This document shows, one piece after another, positions 1 to 8,900 of a DNA stretch of 64,000 bases; position 1 is the stretch's first letter, and every line of letters begins with the position of its first letter. Made by a program: the position numbers and the translations under genes. The DNA is from Azospirillum ramasamyi (GTDB lineage Bacteria; Pseudomonadota; Alphaproteobacteria; Azospirillales; Azospirillaceae): NCBI RefSeq assembly GCF_003233655.1, contig NZ_CP029833.1, positions 1-64,000 of the forward strand. The letters are read 5' to 3'. The notes beneath the pieces are model-generated. The model was given only the letters and a program-made list of their open reading frames with translations. It made no database searches and had not been told where the DNA came from.

Positions 1-297
1 CCCGGCGGCAGCCGCATCATCACCACCACCATGGAGACGGTGATCAACCACATCGACTTCGCCATGAACCCGGCCGAAGCCGCCGCCCTGCCGCGCGTCC
101 ATCACCAGTGGACCCCCGACGAGCTGCGGGTGGAGAAGGGGCTCAGCCCCGACACGATCCGCCTGCTGGAGCAGATGGGCCACAAGATCGCGGTGAAGCC
201 GACGATGGGCCGCACCCAGACCATCCAGCTGCGCGAGGACGGGCTGTACGGCTTTTCCGACCCCCGCAACCCCGACGGCATGACGCTTGGATATTGA
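1..297 (+). CDS. ggt: gamma-glutamyltransferase, C-terminal end (partial)
   Basis: The frame is open from base 1 and encodes the last 98 residues of a gamma-glutamyltranspeptidase small subunit. It begins with PGGSRIITT, the family's Pro-Gly-Gly-Ser segment whose paired glycines form the oxyanion hole. It continues with the typical tail: a region near INHxxDFxMNxxEAxxxPRxHHQW, then a helix containing LEQMGHK and a final GFSDPRNPDG. The enzyme cleaves gamma-glutamyl bonds such as those of glutathione, usually in the periplasm. The N-terminus, autoprocessing threonine and any signal peptide lie outside the window. A 9-bp hairpin follows the stop. Confidence 0.93.
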   Translation, partial: PGGSRIITTTMETVINHIDFAMNPAEAAALPRVHHQWTPDELRVEKGLSPDTIRLLEQMGHKIAVKPTMGRTQTIQLREDGLYGFSDPRNPDGMTLGY

Positions 298-324
298 TGG
301 AGAGCGCGGCTGACCTCGGGATGG

Positions 325-346
325 ACGCCCGGCCTTTGCCGGGCGT
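325..346 (+). terminator. hairpin downstream of ggt
   Basis: A perfect 9-bp stem (ACGCCCGGC at 325-333, GCCGGGCGT at 338-346) encloses a CTTT loop, 28 bases after the ggt stop. The following bases are not a strong T tract, so factor-independent termination is likely but weak. Confidence 0.55.
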
Positions 347-517
347 TACAATTCCCGTGTACAAGGAAAAAGCGTCGTGCTTTGGTAACCGCCGATCCGC
401 TGTGCCGGGGGCACGGGGTCGCGAAGGCTAAGGGCTCGTTCGGATAAGGCAACGGAACAGTTGGCTTAAGGCGGCCCGGTCGGTTAGCCTTTGCAGGAGT
501 GAACCGGAGCATTTGCC

Positions 518-913
518 GTGGACAAGGCCTTGGTCGAAAATAACCGCGAATGGACCTACCAGCGTGAGGGAAAGCAGCCCGTCACCATCCGGGTCGCCGA
601 TTTCGAGCGCGAGGGGAAGCGCATCGTCGCCTTCCTGGAGCAGACCGACATCGCCAAGGCGGAGGGGTCGCCCCAGCCGGCCGTGAATGATTGGCCGGGC
701 ATCGCCGAAGCCTATGCGAAGGAGCAGGGCGTCGCGCTCGGCGACATCTATTGGTACGAGCTGCATCCGCGCCGCTTCGCCAACGGCCGTCCCAACGTGT
801 CGGAATACCGGCCGGGCATGGACGAATGGCGGTTCGAGACCAGCATCCCGCTCGCCCGCGCCATCGTGGAGCAGCTGGGTTTCGACCCCGACAACCTGCC
901 GCTCGACATCTGA
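518..913 (+). CDS. conserved hypothetical protein, 131 aa
   Basis: I do not recognise a family. The protein is acidic, soluble-looking and cysteine-free, with no signal peptide or membrane segment. The C-terminal half carries motifs that look conserved, such as DIYWYELHP and GMDEWRFETSIPLARAIVEQLGFDP. The start is GTG, preceded by GCAGGAG at 494-500, about 17 bases away, and by GGAG at 506-509, eight bases away. It stands alone, 220 bp after ggt and on the same strand. Codon use is that of a real gene: third positions are strongly G or C. Confidence 0.75.
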   Translation: MDKALVENNREWTYQREGKQPVTIRVADFEREGKRIVAFLEQTDIAKAEGSPQPAVNDWPGIAEAYAKEQGVALGDIYWYELHPRRFANGRPNVSEYRPGMDEWRFETSIPLARAIVEQLGFDPDNLPLDI

Positions 914-1033
914 TCGGCCCGCATATGGCTCCGCGCGCGCAGCCCCTGTGATGCGCCGCGGGGGCGGTGTATGATGCCGCCGTCGGACATGACGGCGGCG
1001 GGACCGCTTCCGGGTGTCACGGCCGGGAGATGC

Positions 1034-1504
1034 ATGATGAAGCCGGTGCGGAGGGCGCTTGCCCTGGGTGCTGTGATGCTGGCGACAGCGGCTGCCGCTG
1101 TGGTGGCGGTGGTTCCTGAACCGGCCCAGGCGCGCACGTCGGTTTCGGTCGGCATCGGCCTCGGCTTCGGGCCGATCCTCCCGGGTTACGGCTATTACCA
1201 GCCCTACCGCTACTACGCGCCGCCCCCGCCCGTGGTGCAGTATTACGCGCCGCCCCCGGTGGTCTACGCGCCGCCGCCCCCTCCGCCCCCGGTGGTGCAG
1301 TATTACAACCCGCCGCCCGTGGCGCAGTATTACAACCCTCCTCCGGCCCCCATCGGCGTCGATCCGGCCGGCCCGGTCTATTACTCGCGCAGCGGCCAGC
1401 AATGCCGCGAATTCCAGAGCCGCGCCATGATCGGCGGCCGGCCGCAGCCTATCTACGGCACCGCCTGCCTTCAGCCCGACGGCAGCTGGCGGATCGTCGA
1501 CTGA
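1034..1504 (+). CDS. secreted Pro/Tyr-rich repeat protein
   Basis: 156 residues. An N-terminal signal peptide (MMKPVRR, then an Ala/Leu/Val core, cleavage expected after AQA near residue 32) is followed by about 60 residues of Tyr/Pro repeats of the type YYAPPPPVVQYY and YYNPPP. A short C-terminal domain has one Cys pair (QQCREF and TACLQ) and ends in GSWRIVD. This layout is common among small alphaproteobacterial envelope proteins whose tail resembles surface-antigen or SH3-like modules. The function is unknown. The start at 1034 was chosen because CGGGAG lies five bases upstream and the signal peptide begins there; an in-frame ATG at 971 would add 21 residues with no signal character. Confidence 0.8.
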   Translation: MMKPVRRALALGAVMLATAAAAVVAVVPEPAQARTSVSVGIGLGFGPILPGYGYYQPYRYYAPPPPVVQYYAPPPVVYAPPPPPPPVVQYYNPPPVAQYYNPPPAPIGVDPAGPVYYSRSGQQCREFQSRAMIGGRPQPIYGTACLQPDGSWRIVD

Positions 1505-1519
1505 GGCCGTCCGCGGCGT

Positions 1520-2581
1520 CTACGCCTCTTCGGGGATCATCTTCGGCAGTTCGTCGACATTCCCGCCGTGGATGGCGCAGACCTCGTTCCAGCGCGACAG
1601 GAAGGCGTCGAGAAGGGCGGGGTCGAAGTGGCGGCCGCGCTGCTCGACCATGAAGCGGCGCGCCTCCTCCACCGTCCATGACCGCTTGTAGGGCCGGGTG
1701 GAGGTGAGGGCGTCGAACACGTCGGCGATGGCGACGATGCGGCCGGACAGCGGAATGGCGTTGCCGGCCAGGCCGTTGGGGTAGCCGCTGCCGTCGAACT
1801 TCTCATGATGGCTGAGCGCGATCTCCGCCGCCAGGCGCAGCAGCGGGATGTCGCTGTTCGCCAGGATGCGATGGCCGATGGCGGCGTGCTGGCGCATCAC
1901 CGTCATTTCCTCCGGCGTCAGCCGTCCCGGCTTCAGCAGGATCATGTCGGCGATGCCGATCTTGCCGATGTCGTGCATCGGCGCGGCCTTCTGCAGTTCG
2001 AGGGCATAGACGCCGCCGCAGCCCGCGGCCTCGGCGATGAGGCGCGAATAGAGCGCCATCCGCTCGATATGGGCGCCGGTTTCGGGATCGCGGTATTCGG
2101 CCGCGCGCGACAGGCGGGTGACCAGTTCTTCCCCCTGGCGCTGGAGGACTGCGGTCACCCGTTCCACCTCGTCGGCCAGCAGGGCGGCGCGGTCGCGCAG
2201 CAGCGCGCGGCTCTGGCGCAGGGCCAGCAGGTTGCGCAGGCGGGCCTGCACCTCCGGCACCATGATCGGCTTGGTCAGGAAATCGCTGCAGCCCTCGTCC
2301 AGCGCCCGCACCCGGATGTCCAACTCCGTGTTGGCGGTGATCATCACCACCGGAACATTGTCCAGCCGCGAATCCTCGCGGATGTGGCGCAGCAGCTCCA
2401 TGCCGTCCATGTCCGGCATCATCTGGTCCAGCAGGATCAGGTCCGGCTCGTTCCCGCGCAGCCACTCCATGGCGTCGAGCGGGCTTTCCATGGCAATGGG
2501 CTCCGCATCGTCCAGACGGCGGACGATGGCGCCCATGATGAACAGGTTGGTGCGATCGTCGTCGACGATGAGGATGTTCAT
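1520..2581 (-). CDS. response regulator with HD-GYP domain (c-di-GMP phosphodiesterase)
   Basis: 353 residues. An N-terminal receiver has the acidic patch VDDD (7-9), phospho-acceptor Asp52 in LLDQMMP and Lys104 in LTKP. A coiled-coil linker (about 125-155) leads to an HD-GYP domain with the HD pair at 203-204 (MHDIGKIGI) and HHEKFDGSGYP at 258-268. Family knowledge: RpfG-type proteins hydrolyse cyclic di-GMP to pGpG or GMP when phosphorylated, controlling motility and biofilm formation. All metal-ligand motifs appear intact, so it should be active. Its ATG overlaps the stop of the preceding CheY-like gene by 4 bp, so the two are co-translated. Confidence 0.93.
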   Translation of the reverse strand: MNILIVDDDRTNLFIMGAIVRRLDDAEPIAMESPLDAMEWLRGNEPDLILLDQMMPDMDGMELLRHIREDSRLDNVPVVMITANTELDIRVRALDEGCSDFLTKPIMVPEVQARLRNLLALRQSRALLRDRAALLADEVERVTAVLQRQGEELVTRLSRAAEYRDPETGAHIERMALYSRLIAEAAGCGGVYALELQKAAPMHDIGKIGIADMILLKPGRLTPEEMTVMRQHAAIGHRILANSDIPLLRLAAEIALSHHEKFDGSGYPNGLAGNAIPLSGRIVAIADVFDALTSTRPYKRSWTVEEARRFMVEQRGRHFDPALLDAFLSRWNEVCAIHGGNVDELPKMIPEEA

Positions 2582-3060
2582 CCGGCGGCGTCCCCGTTGC
2601 GGGCGGCGATCAGCCGGCCGGCTTCCCCCAGCAGGGCCGGCAGGTCGACCGGCTTTTCGAACGCCGCGTCGGCTCCCAGCAGGCGGGCCATGCCCGGCAG
2701 TTCCATGCGCAGCCGCAGGCTGCCGCCGGTGACCGCGATCAAGGGCGGGCGCGACGATTGTTCCTTCAGCCGCAGGATCACCTCGTACCCGTCGGCCTCC
2801 GGCATGATGATGTCGGTCACGATCAGATCGATGGTTCGTCCGGCCAGGATCGCCATGGCGGCGTTGCCGTTCTCGGCCTCGTGCACGGCGTAGCCGGCGC
2901 GTGTGAAGGCGATGCGGGTCATCCCGCGGAAGTCGGGATCATCGTCGACCAGCAGGACGGTGCCGGCCGGTGCGCCGGGCGCGGTGCCGGCGGGGGTCGG
3001 AGTGGTGGCCAGGGCGGCGGCGGCGGGATGTGCCCGCAATTCGTAAAGGGTCATGTCCAT
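2578..3060 (-). CDS. single-domain CheY-like response regulator
   Basis: 160 residues. About 33 Ala/Pro-rich residues precede one receiver domain with acidic residues VDDDP (39-41), phospho-acceptor Asp83 in VTDIIMP, the TGG position in place of the usual T/S-containing strand, and Lys136 in EKP. There is no output domain, so it either relays phosphate or acts by protein contact. It is the first gene of a two-gene operon with the HD-GYP regulator (ATGA overlap), suggesting both answer to the same kinase, probably one of those encoded at 4291-9410. Confidence 0.88.
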   Translation of the reverse strand: MDMTLYELRAHPAAAALATTPTPAGTAPGAPAGTVLLVDDDPDFRGMTRIAFTRAGYAVHEAENGNAAMAILAGRTIDLIVTDIIMPEADGYEVILRLKEQSSRPPLIAVTGGSLRLRMELPGMARLLGADAAFEKPVDLPALLGEAGRLIAARNGDAAG

Positions 3061-3358
3061 GGTCGCCGCCTCCGTCTTCCGCCGTGATGCCGGCGGACCG
3101 CGATGGATGAGGATTGATGACCATCACAATAACCTGATGAGGCGCCGCGTCGCTGTTGAGACTGGGATAGCAGGATCAGGAAATGGGATAGTGGGGATAT
3201 TATCCCGCGGTCGGCAAGGAGTGGTGTTGTTGAATAATGTTCCAATGTGACTGACGTGAAATATACGGAAGCGACGAAAACTTAAGATTTCGACAGATAT
3301 AAGTGGAAATGCTGATATAAGGACGTGGACGCTTGCCGAGTGTGGCGGAGGCTGTTTG
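3061..3358. promoter_or_regulatory. divergent intergenic region between two response regulator genes
   Basis: 298 bp separate the minus-strand CheY/HD-GYP operon from the plus-strand NarL-type gene. The centre (about 3140-3310) is much more AT-rich than the surroundings, with runs such as ATAATGTTCC and CTTAAGATTTCGAC. Promoters for both directions must lie here, but I cannot assign -35 and -10 boxes with confidence. Confidence 0.45.
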
Positions 3359-4081
3359 ATGAAAATCTTGGTGGCAGACGACCATCCCCTGTTCCGGGAT
3401 GCGCTTGAGCTGTCGGTCCGACAGTCCTGGCCGGATGCCGAGGTTGGCTGCATCGGTTCCTTGCTGGAACTGCCGGCGGTGCGGCAGCTTCCCGACGGCG
3501 CGCCGGCCCTGTCACTCCGTTACGACCTGATCGTGCTGGACTGGCGCATGCCGGGCGCCGAGGGAAGCAACCCGGTCAGCGTGCTCCGGCAGGCCGGGAT
3601 CGAGGGGCCGGTCGCGGTGGTGACCGGGGCGGAGGACCCGGTGACCGCGCTGGAGGTGCTGCGCTGCGGTGCTGAAGCCTATCTGCCGAAGACCACGCCG
3701 CGCCGCGTCCTGGCGCAGGCCCTGCGGCTGGTGGCGGAAGGCGGCAGCTTCGTGCCGAAATACGTGGCGCTCGACCTGACGCACATGACCGACCTGTCGC
3801 TCGACATCGACGAGGCGGAGGAAGCCGAGGATCCCGTGGCGGAAGGGGAAGGGGCGCTGTCGTCCCCCCTGACCGACCGGGAACAGCAGGTGCTGTGCAT
3901 GCTCGCCACCGGGGCGACCAACAAGGAGATCGGCCGTCATCTGAGCCTGCAGGAGGTGACGGTCAAGCTGCACACCCGCCGGATTCTGCGCAAGCTGGGC
4001 GCCCGCAACCGTACCGACGCCGTCCGCCGGGCCCAGCAGGCGGGGCTGCTGTCGCGCAGCCTGGACGAGGCGACGTCCTGA
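3359..4081 (+). CDS. LuxR/NarL-family response regulator
   Basis: 240 residues. The receiver has DDHP (7-10), phospho-acceptor Asp61 in VLDWRMPG and Lys111 in YLPK. An acidic linker (about 147-165, rich in Glu and Asp) joins it to a C-terminal LuxR helix-turn-helix: LTDREQQVLCMLATGATNKE followed by VTVKLHTRRILRKLGARNR. It is expected to bind DNA as a dimer after phosphorylation. The ATG at 3359 has GGAG nine bases upstream; an adjacent in-frame TTG (3356) is less likely. It lies head-to-head with the HD-GYP operon and upstream of the kinase genes on the same strand, so it is a plausible output of that phosphorelay. Confidence 0.92.
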   Translation: MKILVADDHPLFRDALELSVRQSWPDAEVGCIGSLLELPAVRQLPDGAPALSLRYDLIVLDWRMPGAEGSNPVSVLRQAGIEGPVAVVTGAEDPVTALEVLRCGAEAYLPKTTPRRVLAQALRLVAEGGSFVPKYVALDLTHMTDLSLDIDEAEEAEDPVAEGEGALSSPLTDREQQVLCMLATGATNKEIGRHLSLQEVTVKLHTRRILRKLGARNRTDAVRRAQQAGLLSRSLDEATS

Positions 4082-4290
4082 CCGGCGGGGCCGCTGGCGG
4101 AAGCGCCTTTGGGAGCAGTCCCGGAGTGGAGCGGGCGGTTTGAGGCATAGGGCTGGTCCCAGCAGCGCGGCCCTGGCCCTTCTGCTACAGTCCTTCCCCA
4201 TCCGGTCGCGAGTCCGCCCCGCCCGGTCCGTTATCCGGTCCGTCACAAGGCGGGGGCGCAATCGCAAATGGCCGCACTCTCGAGTCGCCG

Positions 4291-5952
4291 ATGAGCCCAT
4301 CCGACCATTCCCTGTCACGGCCGGCCGTTCCGCCGCCCCCTGCATCGGCTGCCAGTCGTCATGCCTCCGGCAATGCCGTCGCGGCGCCGGCATCGGCCGC
4401 GCTGGCGGGTGCGGCGGTGCTGCTCCTGCCCGTGCTGGAGCCGCTGAGCGGTGCTGCCCCCTGGGCGCTTCCGCTGGTCGCCGCCGGCACCGGCGCGGCG
4501 GCAGGGCTGGCGCTTTTCCGTGCCTGGGCCGCGCACCGCCGGCCTGCGGGACCGGAGCCGGAGCGTCTGGCACCACCCACACCGTCCACCGCGCCCCCGT
4601 CGGCCGAGGACGGGGGTGGAGTTGCGGGCCGCGCCGCGGACGCCGCCCGGATCGCCGCGTCGGAGGAGGCGCTGCACGAGATGCGGCGGCGGGCGTCGGC
4701 CCAGCTGCGCGCCCAGCAGATGGCGGCGATGGACGCCCGCGCCGAACTGGCCTGCGCCATCGTCCACGACCTCAACAACGCGCTGGGTGCCGTGGCCGGT
4801 TATGCCGATTTCCTCGCCGCCGACCTGCCGGCCGGCTCGCCCCAGGCCGACTATGCCGAGAGGATCCTGAAGGCCGTTCAACGCACCCGCCCGGAATTCC
4901 GCCGTCTGGTGACGGCGGCAAGGATGGAGCCGGCCGCCCTCGCCCGGGAGCCGGCGGCCAGGGTGCTGGACGAGGCTGCGGCCCTTCTGCGCACCGCGCC
5001 GGTTGTGCCGCCCAGCCTGACGGTCCGGCACGACCCCGCCACCCCCGACCCCCTCTGCGATGCCGGGATGCTGGCGCGGACGCTGGCCGGGCTGGCGGCG
5101 GAGATCGTGCTGGCGACCGGCGGATTGGCCGGCGGCGGCACCGATCGGCGGTTCTGCCTGTATGCCGACGGAGTCCCGGAATCGGGTGAGGGCGCGGAGG
5201 CGGTGGGCGCCGGCTGGCATGTGCGCCAGCTCCTGCAGCCGCGGGAGGGCCTGCACACCCTGTTCGAGCTGCGGGTCGACGGCACGCCGCTGGCCGACGA
5301 CCTCCTGTTCGCCCTGGTCGACCCGCTGCTGTCGGTCCGCATGCGCAACCGGCGCGGCCAGCCGGCGCGGGAGGATGCCGACGGCCCGGCGACCCTCTCG
5401 GCGGCCCTCTCGGCGGCGCGGTGCCATGACGGCGGCCTCAGCCTGCTGACCCATCCCGTCGAAGGCACGGCCGTCCGCCTCTACATCCCCGCCGTCCCAC
5501 CCCCCCGGCCGGAGTCCGCTGCTGCGGCCCTTCCGCTTGCATCGCAGCGGCGCAAGGCTCCGGTGCTCCAGGTTCTGGTGGTGGAGGCCGACCCGGCGTC
5601 GGGCGACCGGTTCCAGACCGGTCTGGAACGGCAGGGCTTCGAGGTGTCGGTCTGCGACGATCTGCGCGATGCGCTGGACGTGGTCGCCGACGAGCCGGGC
5701 TTTTTCGATGCGGTGGTGATCGGTCCGGGATTGAGCGCGCTGCCCGCGGGCATGGCGCTGGCAGGCCGCCTCAAGGCGTTGCGCGGCGATCTGCCCTGCG
5801 TGCTCTACGGCACGGACTCCCTTTGCGGAGCTGACGGGCCTGCCGACCTCGTGCTGCCTCCGCCGGTGGACCTGCCGCAGCTGGCGCGCGGGCTTGCGGC
5901 ACTGGCCGCTGGCGGGCCGGACGGGGCGCGGGCCGGCGGAGAGCCCGGCTGA
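4291..5952 (+). CDS. degenerate hybrid histidine kinase-like protein (probable phosphotransferase or pseudokinase)
   Basis: 553 residues. Two probable membrane segments (about 36-55 and 58-78) are followed by a helical stretch and a histidine box, IVHDLNNALGAVAGYADFL, with His159. The ATPase half is degenerate: the usual N-box asparagine and the DxGxG and GxGxG boxes are not found. A C-terminal receiver-like domain (about 425-545) keeps EAD but has GPG where the phospho-acceptor Asp belongs and PPP where Lys-Pro belongs. So the phosphorylatable His survives while ATP binding and the receiver look dead. By analogy with ChpT-type phosphotransferases it could shuttle phosphate. Its TGA overlaps the ATG of the next gene by one base. 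Confidence 0.75.
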   Translation: MSPSDHSLSRPAVPPPPASAASRHASGNAVAAPASAALAGAAVLLLPVLEPLSGAAPWALPLVAAGTGAAAGLALFRAWAAHRRPAGPEPERLAPPTPSTAPPSAEDGGGVAGRAADAARIAASEEALHEMRRRASAQLRAQQMAAMDARAELACAIVHDLNNALGAVAGYADFLAADLPAGSPQADYAERILKAVQRTRPEFRRLVTAARMEPAALAREPAARVLDEAAALLRTAPVVPPSLTVRHDPATPDPLCDAGMLARTLAGLAAEIVLATGGLAGGGTDRRFCLYADGVPESGEGAEAVGAGWHVRQLLQPREGLHTLFELRVDGTPLADDLLFALVDPLLSVRMRNRRGQPAREDADGPATLSAALSAARCHDGGLSLLTHPVEGTAVRLYIPAVPPPRPESAAAALPLASQRRKAPVLQVLVVEADPASGDRFQTGLERQGFEVSVCDDLRDALDVVADEPGFFDAVVIGPGLSALPAGMALAGRLKALRGDLPCVLYGTDSLCGADGPADLVLPPPVDLPQLARGLAALAAGGPDGARAGGEPG

Positions 5953-8900
5953 TGGGGGAGCGGCTTCAGCAGCATGGATTCATCGCCGCCGTCTGGGCGG
6001 CGACGGTGGTGATCGCCGCCGGACTGTGGGCGGCGGCCCTGATGCTCGTCCATCACGCCGATGCGGAGGCGATGGAACGGGCAGAGCGCGACGGCCGCAA
6101 TATTGCCCATGTCGTTGCCGAGCAGGCGAACAGAACCATCGCCGAGGCCGACCAGATCCTCATGTTCCTGATCGACGATTTCCGCGAGCATGGCGATGTC
6201 TGGAGCCACAATATCTCGCGGATTCTGCGGCAGGCGGTGGAACGGTCGGGCATCCTGGTCCAGCTCGCGGTCATCGACGAGCATGGCGACCTCACCCACA
6301 CCAGCGTCGAGGACGCCCCCGTCCGCGTCCATCTGGCCGACCGCGAGCATTTCCGCGTCCACGTCAACAACCCCAAGGCCGGTCTGTTCATCGGGAAGCC
6401 GGTTTTCGGCCGGGCGTCCGGCAAATGGTCGATCCAGCTGACACGCCGTATCGACCGCAGGGACGGCAGCTTCGCCGGCGTGCTGGTCGCGTCGATGGAT
6501 CCCTTCTATTTCAGCCGCTCGCTGGAGGATTTGGACGTCGGGCCCAACGGTGCCGTGGCGATCATCGGCACGGACGGAATCCTGCGCGCCCGTTCCCTGA
6601 TGAACGACCGCATCATCGGCCGCGATATGAACGATTCGGCGACGCTGGTCATGGCCCGCCGCCAGTCCACCGGCTTCCTGCGCGCCACCAGCGTGATCGA
6701 CGGCATTCTGCGCCTGCAAACCTACCGCACCCTGTCGGCTTACCCGCTGATCGTCACCGCCGCCTTCGACGAGGCGTTCTTCATGGCCGATACCCGGCGG
6801 CGGCAGCGGATCTACCTGCTGGGCGCGGCGGCCTGCAGCTTCGGCCTGTTCGCGCTGGCGCTGCTGGCGACGCGGCAGACGGCACGGCTCGCCGCGCTCG
6901 CCCGGCGCCTCGCCCAGAACGAGGAGCGGTTCCGCGACCAGGCGGAGACGGCGTCCGACTGGTTCTGGGAGATGGATGCGGATCTGCGCTTTTCCGCCCT
7001 GTCCGGTCCGCTGGTCCCGCACATCGCCAACGGCTCTCTGCCGATCGGCATGACGCGGGAGGACATCGCCCTGCGCGAGCCGGGGGATGCCGCCAGATGG
7101 GAGGAGCATCGCCGCGTCATGGAGCGGCGGGAACCGTTCCGCAATTTCCGCTACCGGGTGATGACCGCTGCCGGGCTGCGCTATTTCAGCGTCAGCGGCC
7201 GGCCGATCTTCGACCGCAAGGGCGGGTTCCGCGGCTATCGCGGGTCCGCCACCGACATCACCGAGCGGGAGACCGCCGCCAACCGGCTCGCCTCCAGCGA
7301 GGCGCGCTACCGCGCCATGTTCGAAGCGGTCGGCCAGCCGATCGTCACCATCGACGAGCACGGCACCGTCGACGCCTTCAACCGGGCGGCGGAGCGGCTG
7401 TTCGGCTACCGGGCGGCGGAGGTGCTGGGAGGGCCGATGACCCGGCTGCTGCCGGCCGCGGTCGGCGCGGTCCATGACGGGCTGCTGGCCACCTATCGCG
7501 AGCGCGGCGGCCACACCCCGCGGTCGGAGGTGCGGGAGCTGACCGGGCGGCGCAAGGACGGCAGCGAGATCCCGCTGGAGGCATCGCTGGCCGGCTGGCG
7601 CGAAGGCGACCGCCGCTATGTCACCGGCGCGCTGCGCGACGTCACCGCCCAGCGCGAGATCGAGGCCAGCCTGCGCCGGGCCAAGGAGGCCGCCGATCAG
7701 GCCAACCGCGCCAAGGGCGAATTCCTGGCCACCATGAGCCACGAGATCCGCACGCCGATGAACGGCGTCCTGGGCGCGCTCGCCCTGGTGGACGGCCCCA
7801 ACCTGGACGAGGAGCAGCGCCAGCTCCTGGACGTCGCCAACCGGTCGGGCAAGGCGCTGCTGCAGATCATCGACGACATCCTCGACCTGTCCAAGCTCGA
7901 GGCCGGCAAGGCGGAGGTGGAGCCGGCGGATTTCGAACTGCGCGCCGTGATGCGCGACTGCATCGACCTGCTGGAACCGACGGCCGGAGCGCGCGGCCTG
8001 ATCCTGACGCGGGAGGTGGCTCCGGCAGTGCCGCAGCGCGTGCGCGCCGACCTGCGGCGCATCCGGCAGGTGCTGGTCAATCTGGTCGGCAACGCGCTGA
8101 AATTCACCCAGCGCGGCGGGGTCGCCGTGCGCGTCGGGCTGGAGGGCGAAGCCGCGCCGGGCCGTCCCTTCTTCCTGCGCTTCGAGGTGGCCGACACCGG
8201 CATCGGCATACCGGAGGACGTGCAGCCGATCCTTTTCCGCCGCTTCACCCAGGGCGACAGCTCCACCACCCGGCGCTTCGGCGGAACCGGGCTGGGGCTG
8301 GCGATCAGCCGCGAACTGGTGACGCTGATGGACGGGCGGATCGGCGTCGTCAGCGCCGAGGGCAAGGGCAGCACCTTCTGGTTCACCGTGCGCTGCGACC
8401 ATGCCGCCGATCCGTGCGATGGCGTCCCGACCGCGCCCTGCGCCCCGGAACCGGCGCCGCCGGGCGGGCGGGGGACGACCGAGGACTCCCAGGGCCTGCG
8501 CGTGCTGGTGGCCGAGGACAACGAGATCAACCGCGACATCGTCGTCACCATGCTGCGCCGCGCCGGCCACCGGGTGACGGCGGTGGAGGACGGGCTGCAG
8601 GCGGTGCGGCTGGTGGAGGAGGAGCGGTTCGATCTGGTCCTGATGGACGTGCAGATGCCGGTGATGGACGGCGTCACCGCCACCCGCCACATCCGCGCCA
8701 TGCCTGGTCCGGCATCCGGCCTGCCCATCGTGGCGCTGACCGGCAACGTCATGCCGGGCCACCGCGCCGAGTATCTCGCCGCCGGCATGACCGCCTACCT
8801 GACCAAGCCCATCGTAGCGGCCGACCTGTTCGGGCTGCTGGGCAGCGTATCGGCGTCCCGGACGGAGCCGTCCGGCATGGCCGCCGCCGGTCCGCGGGAG

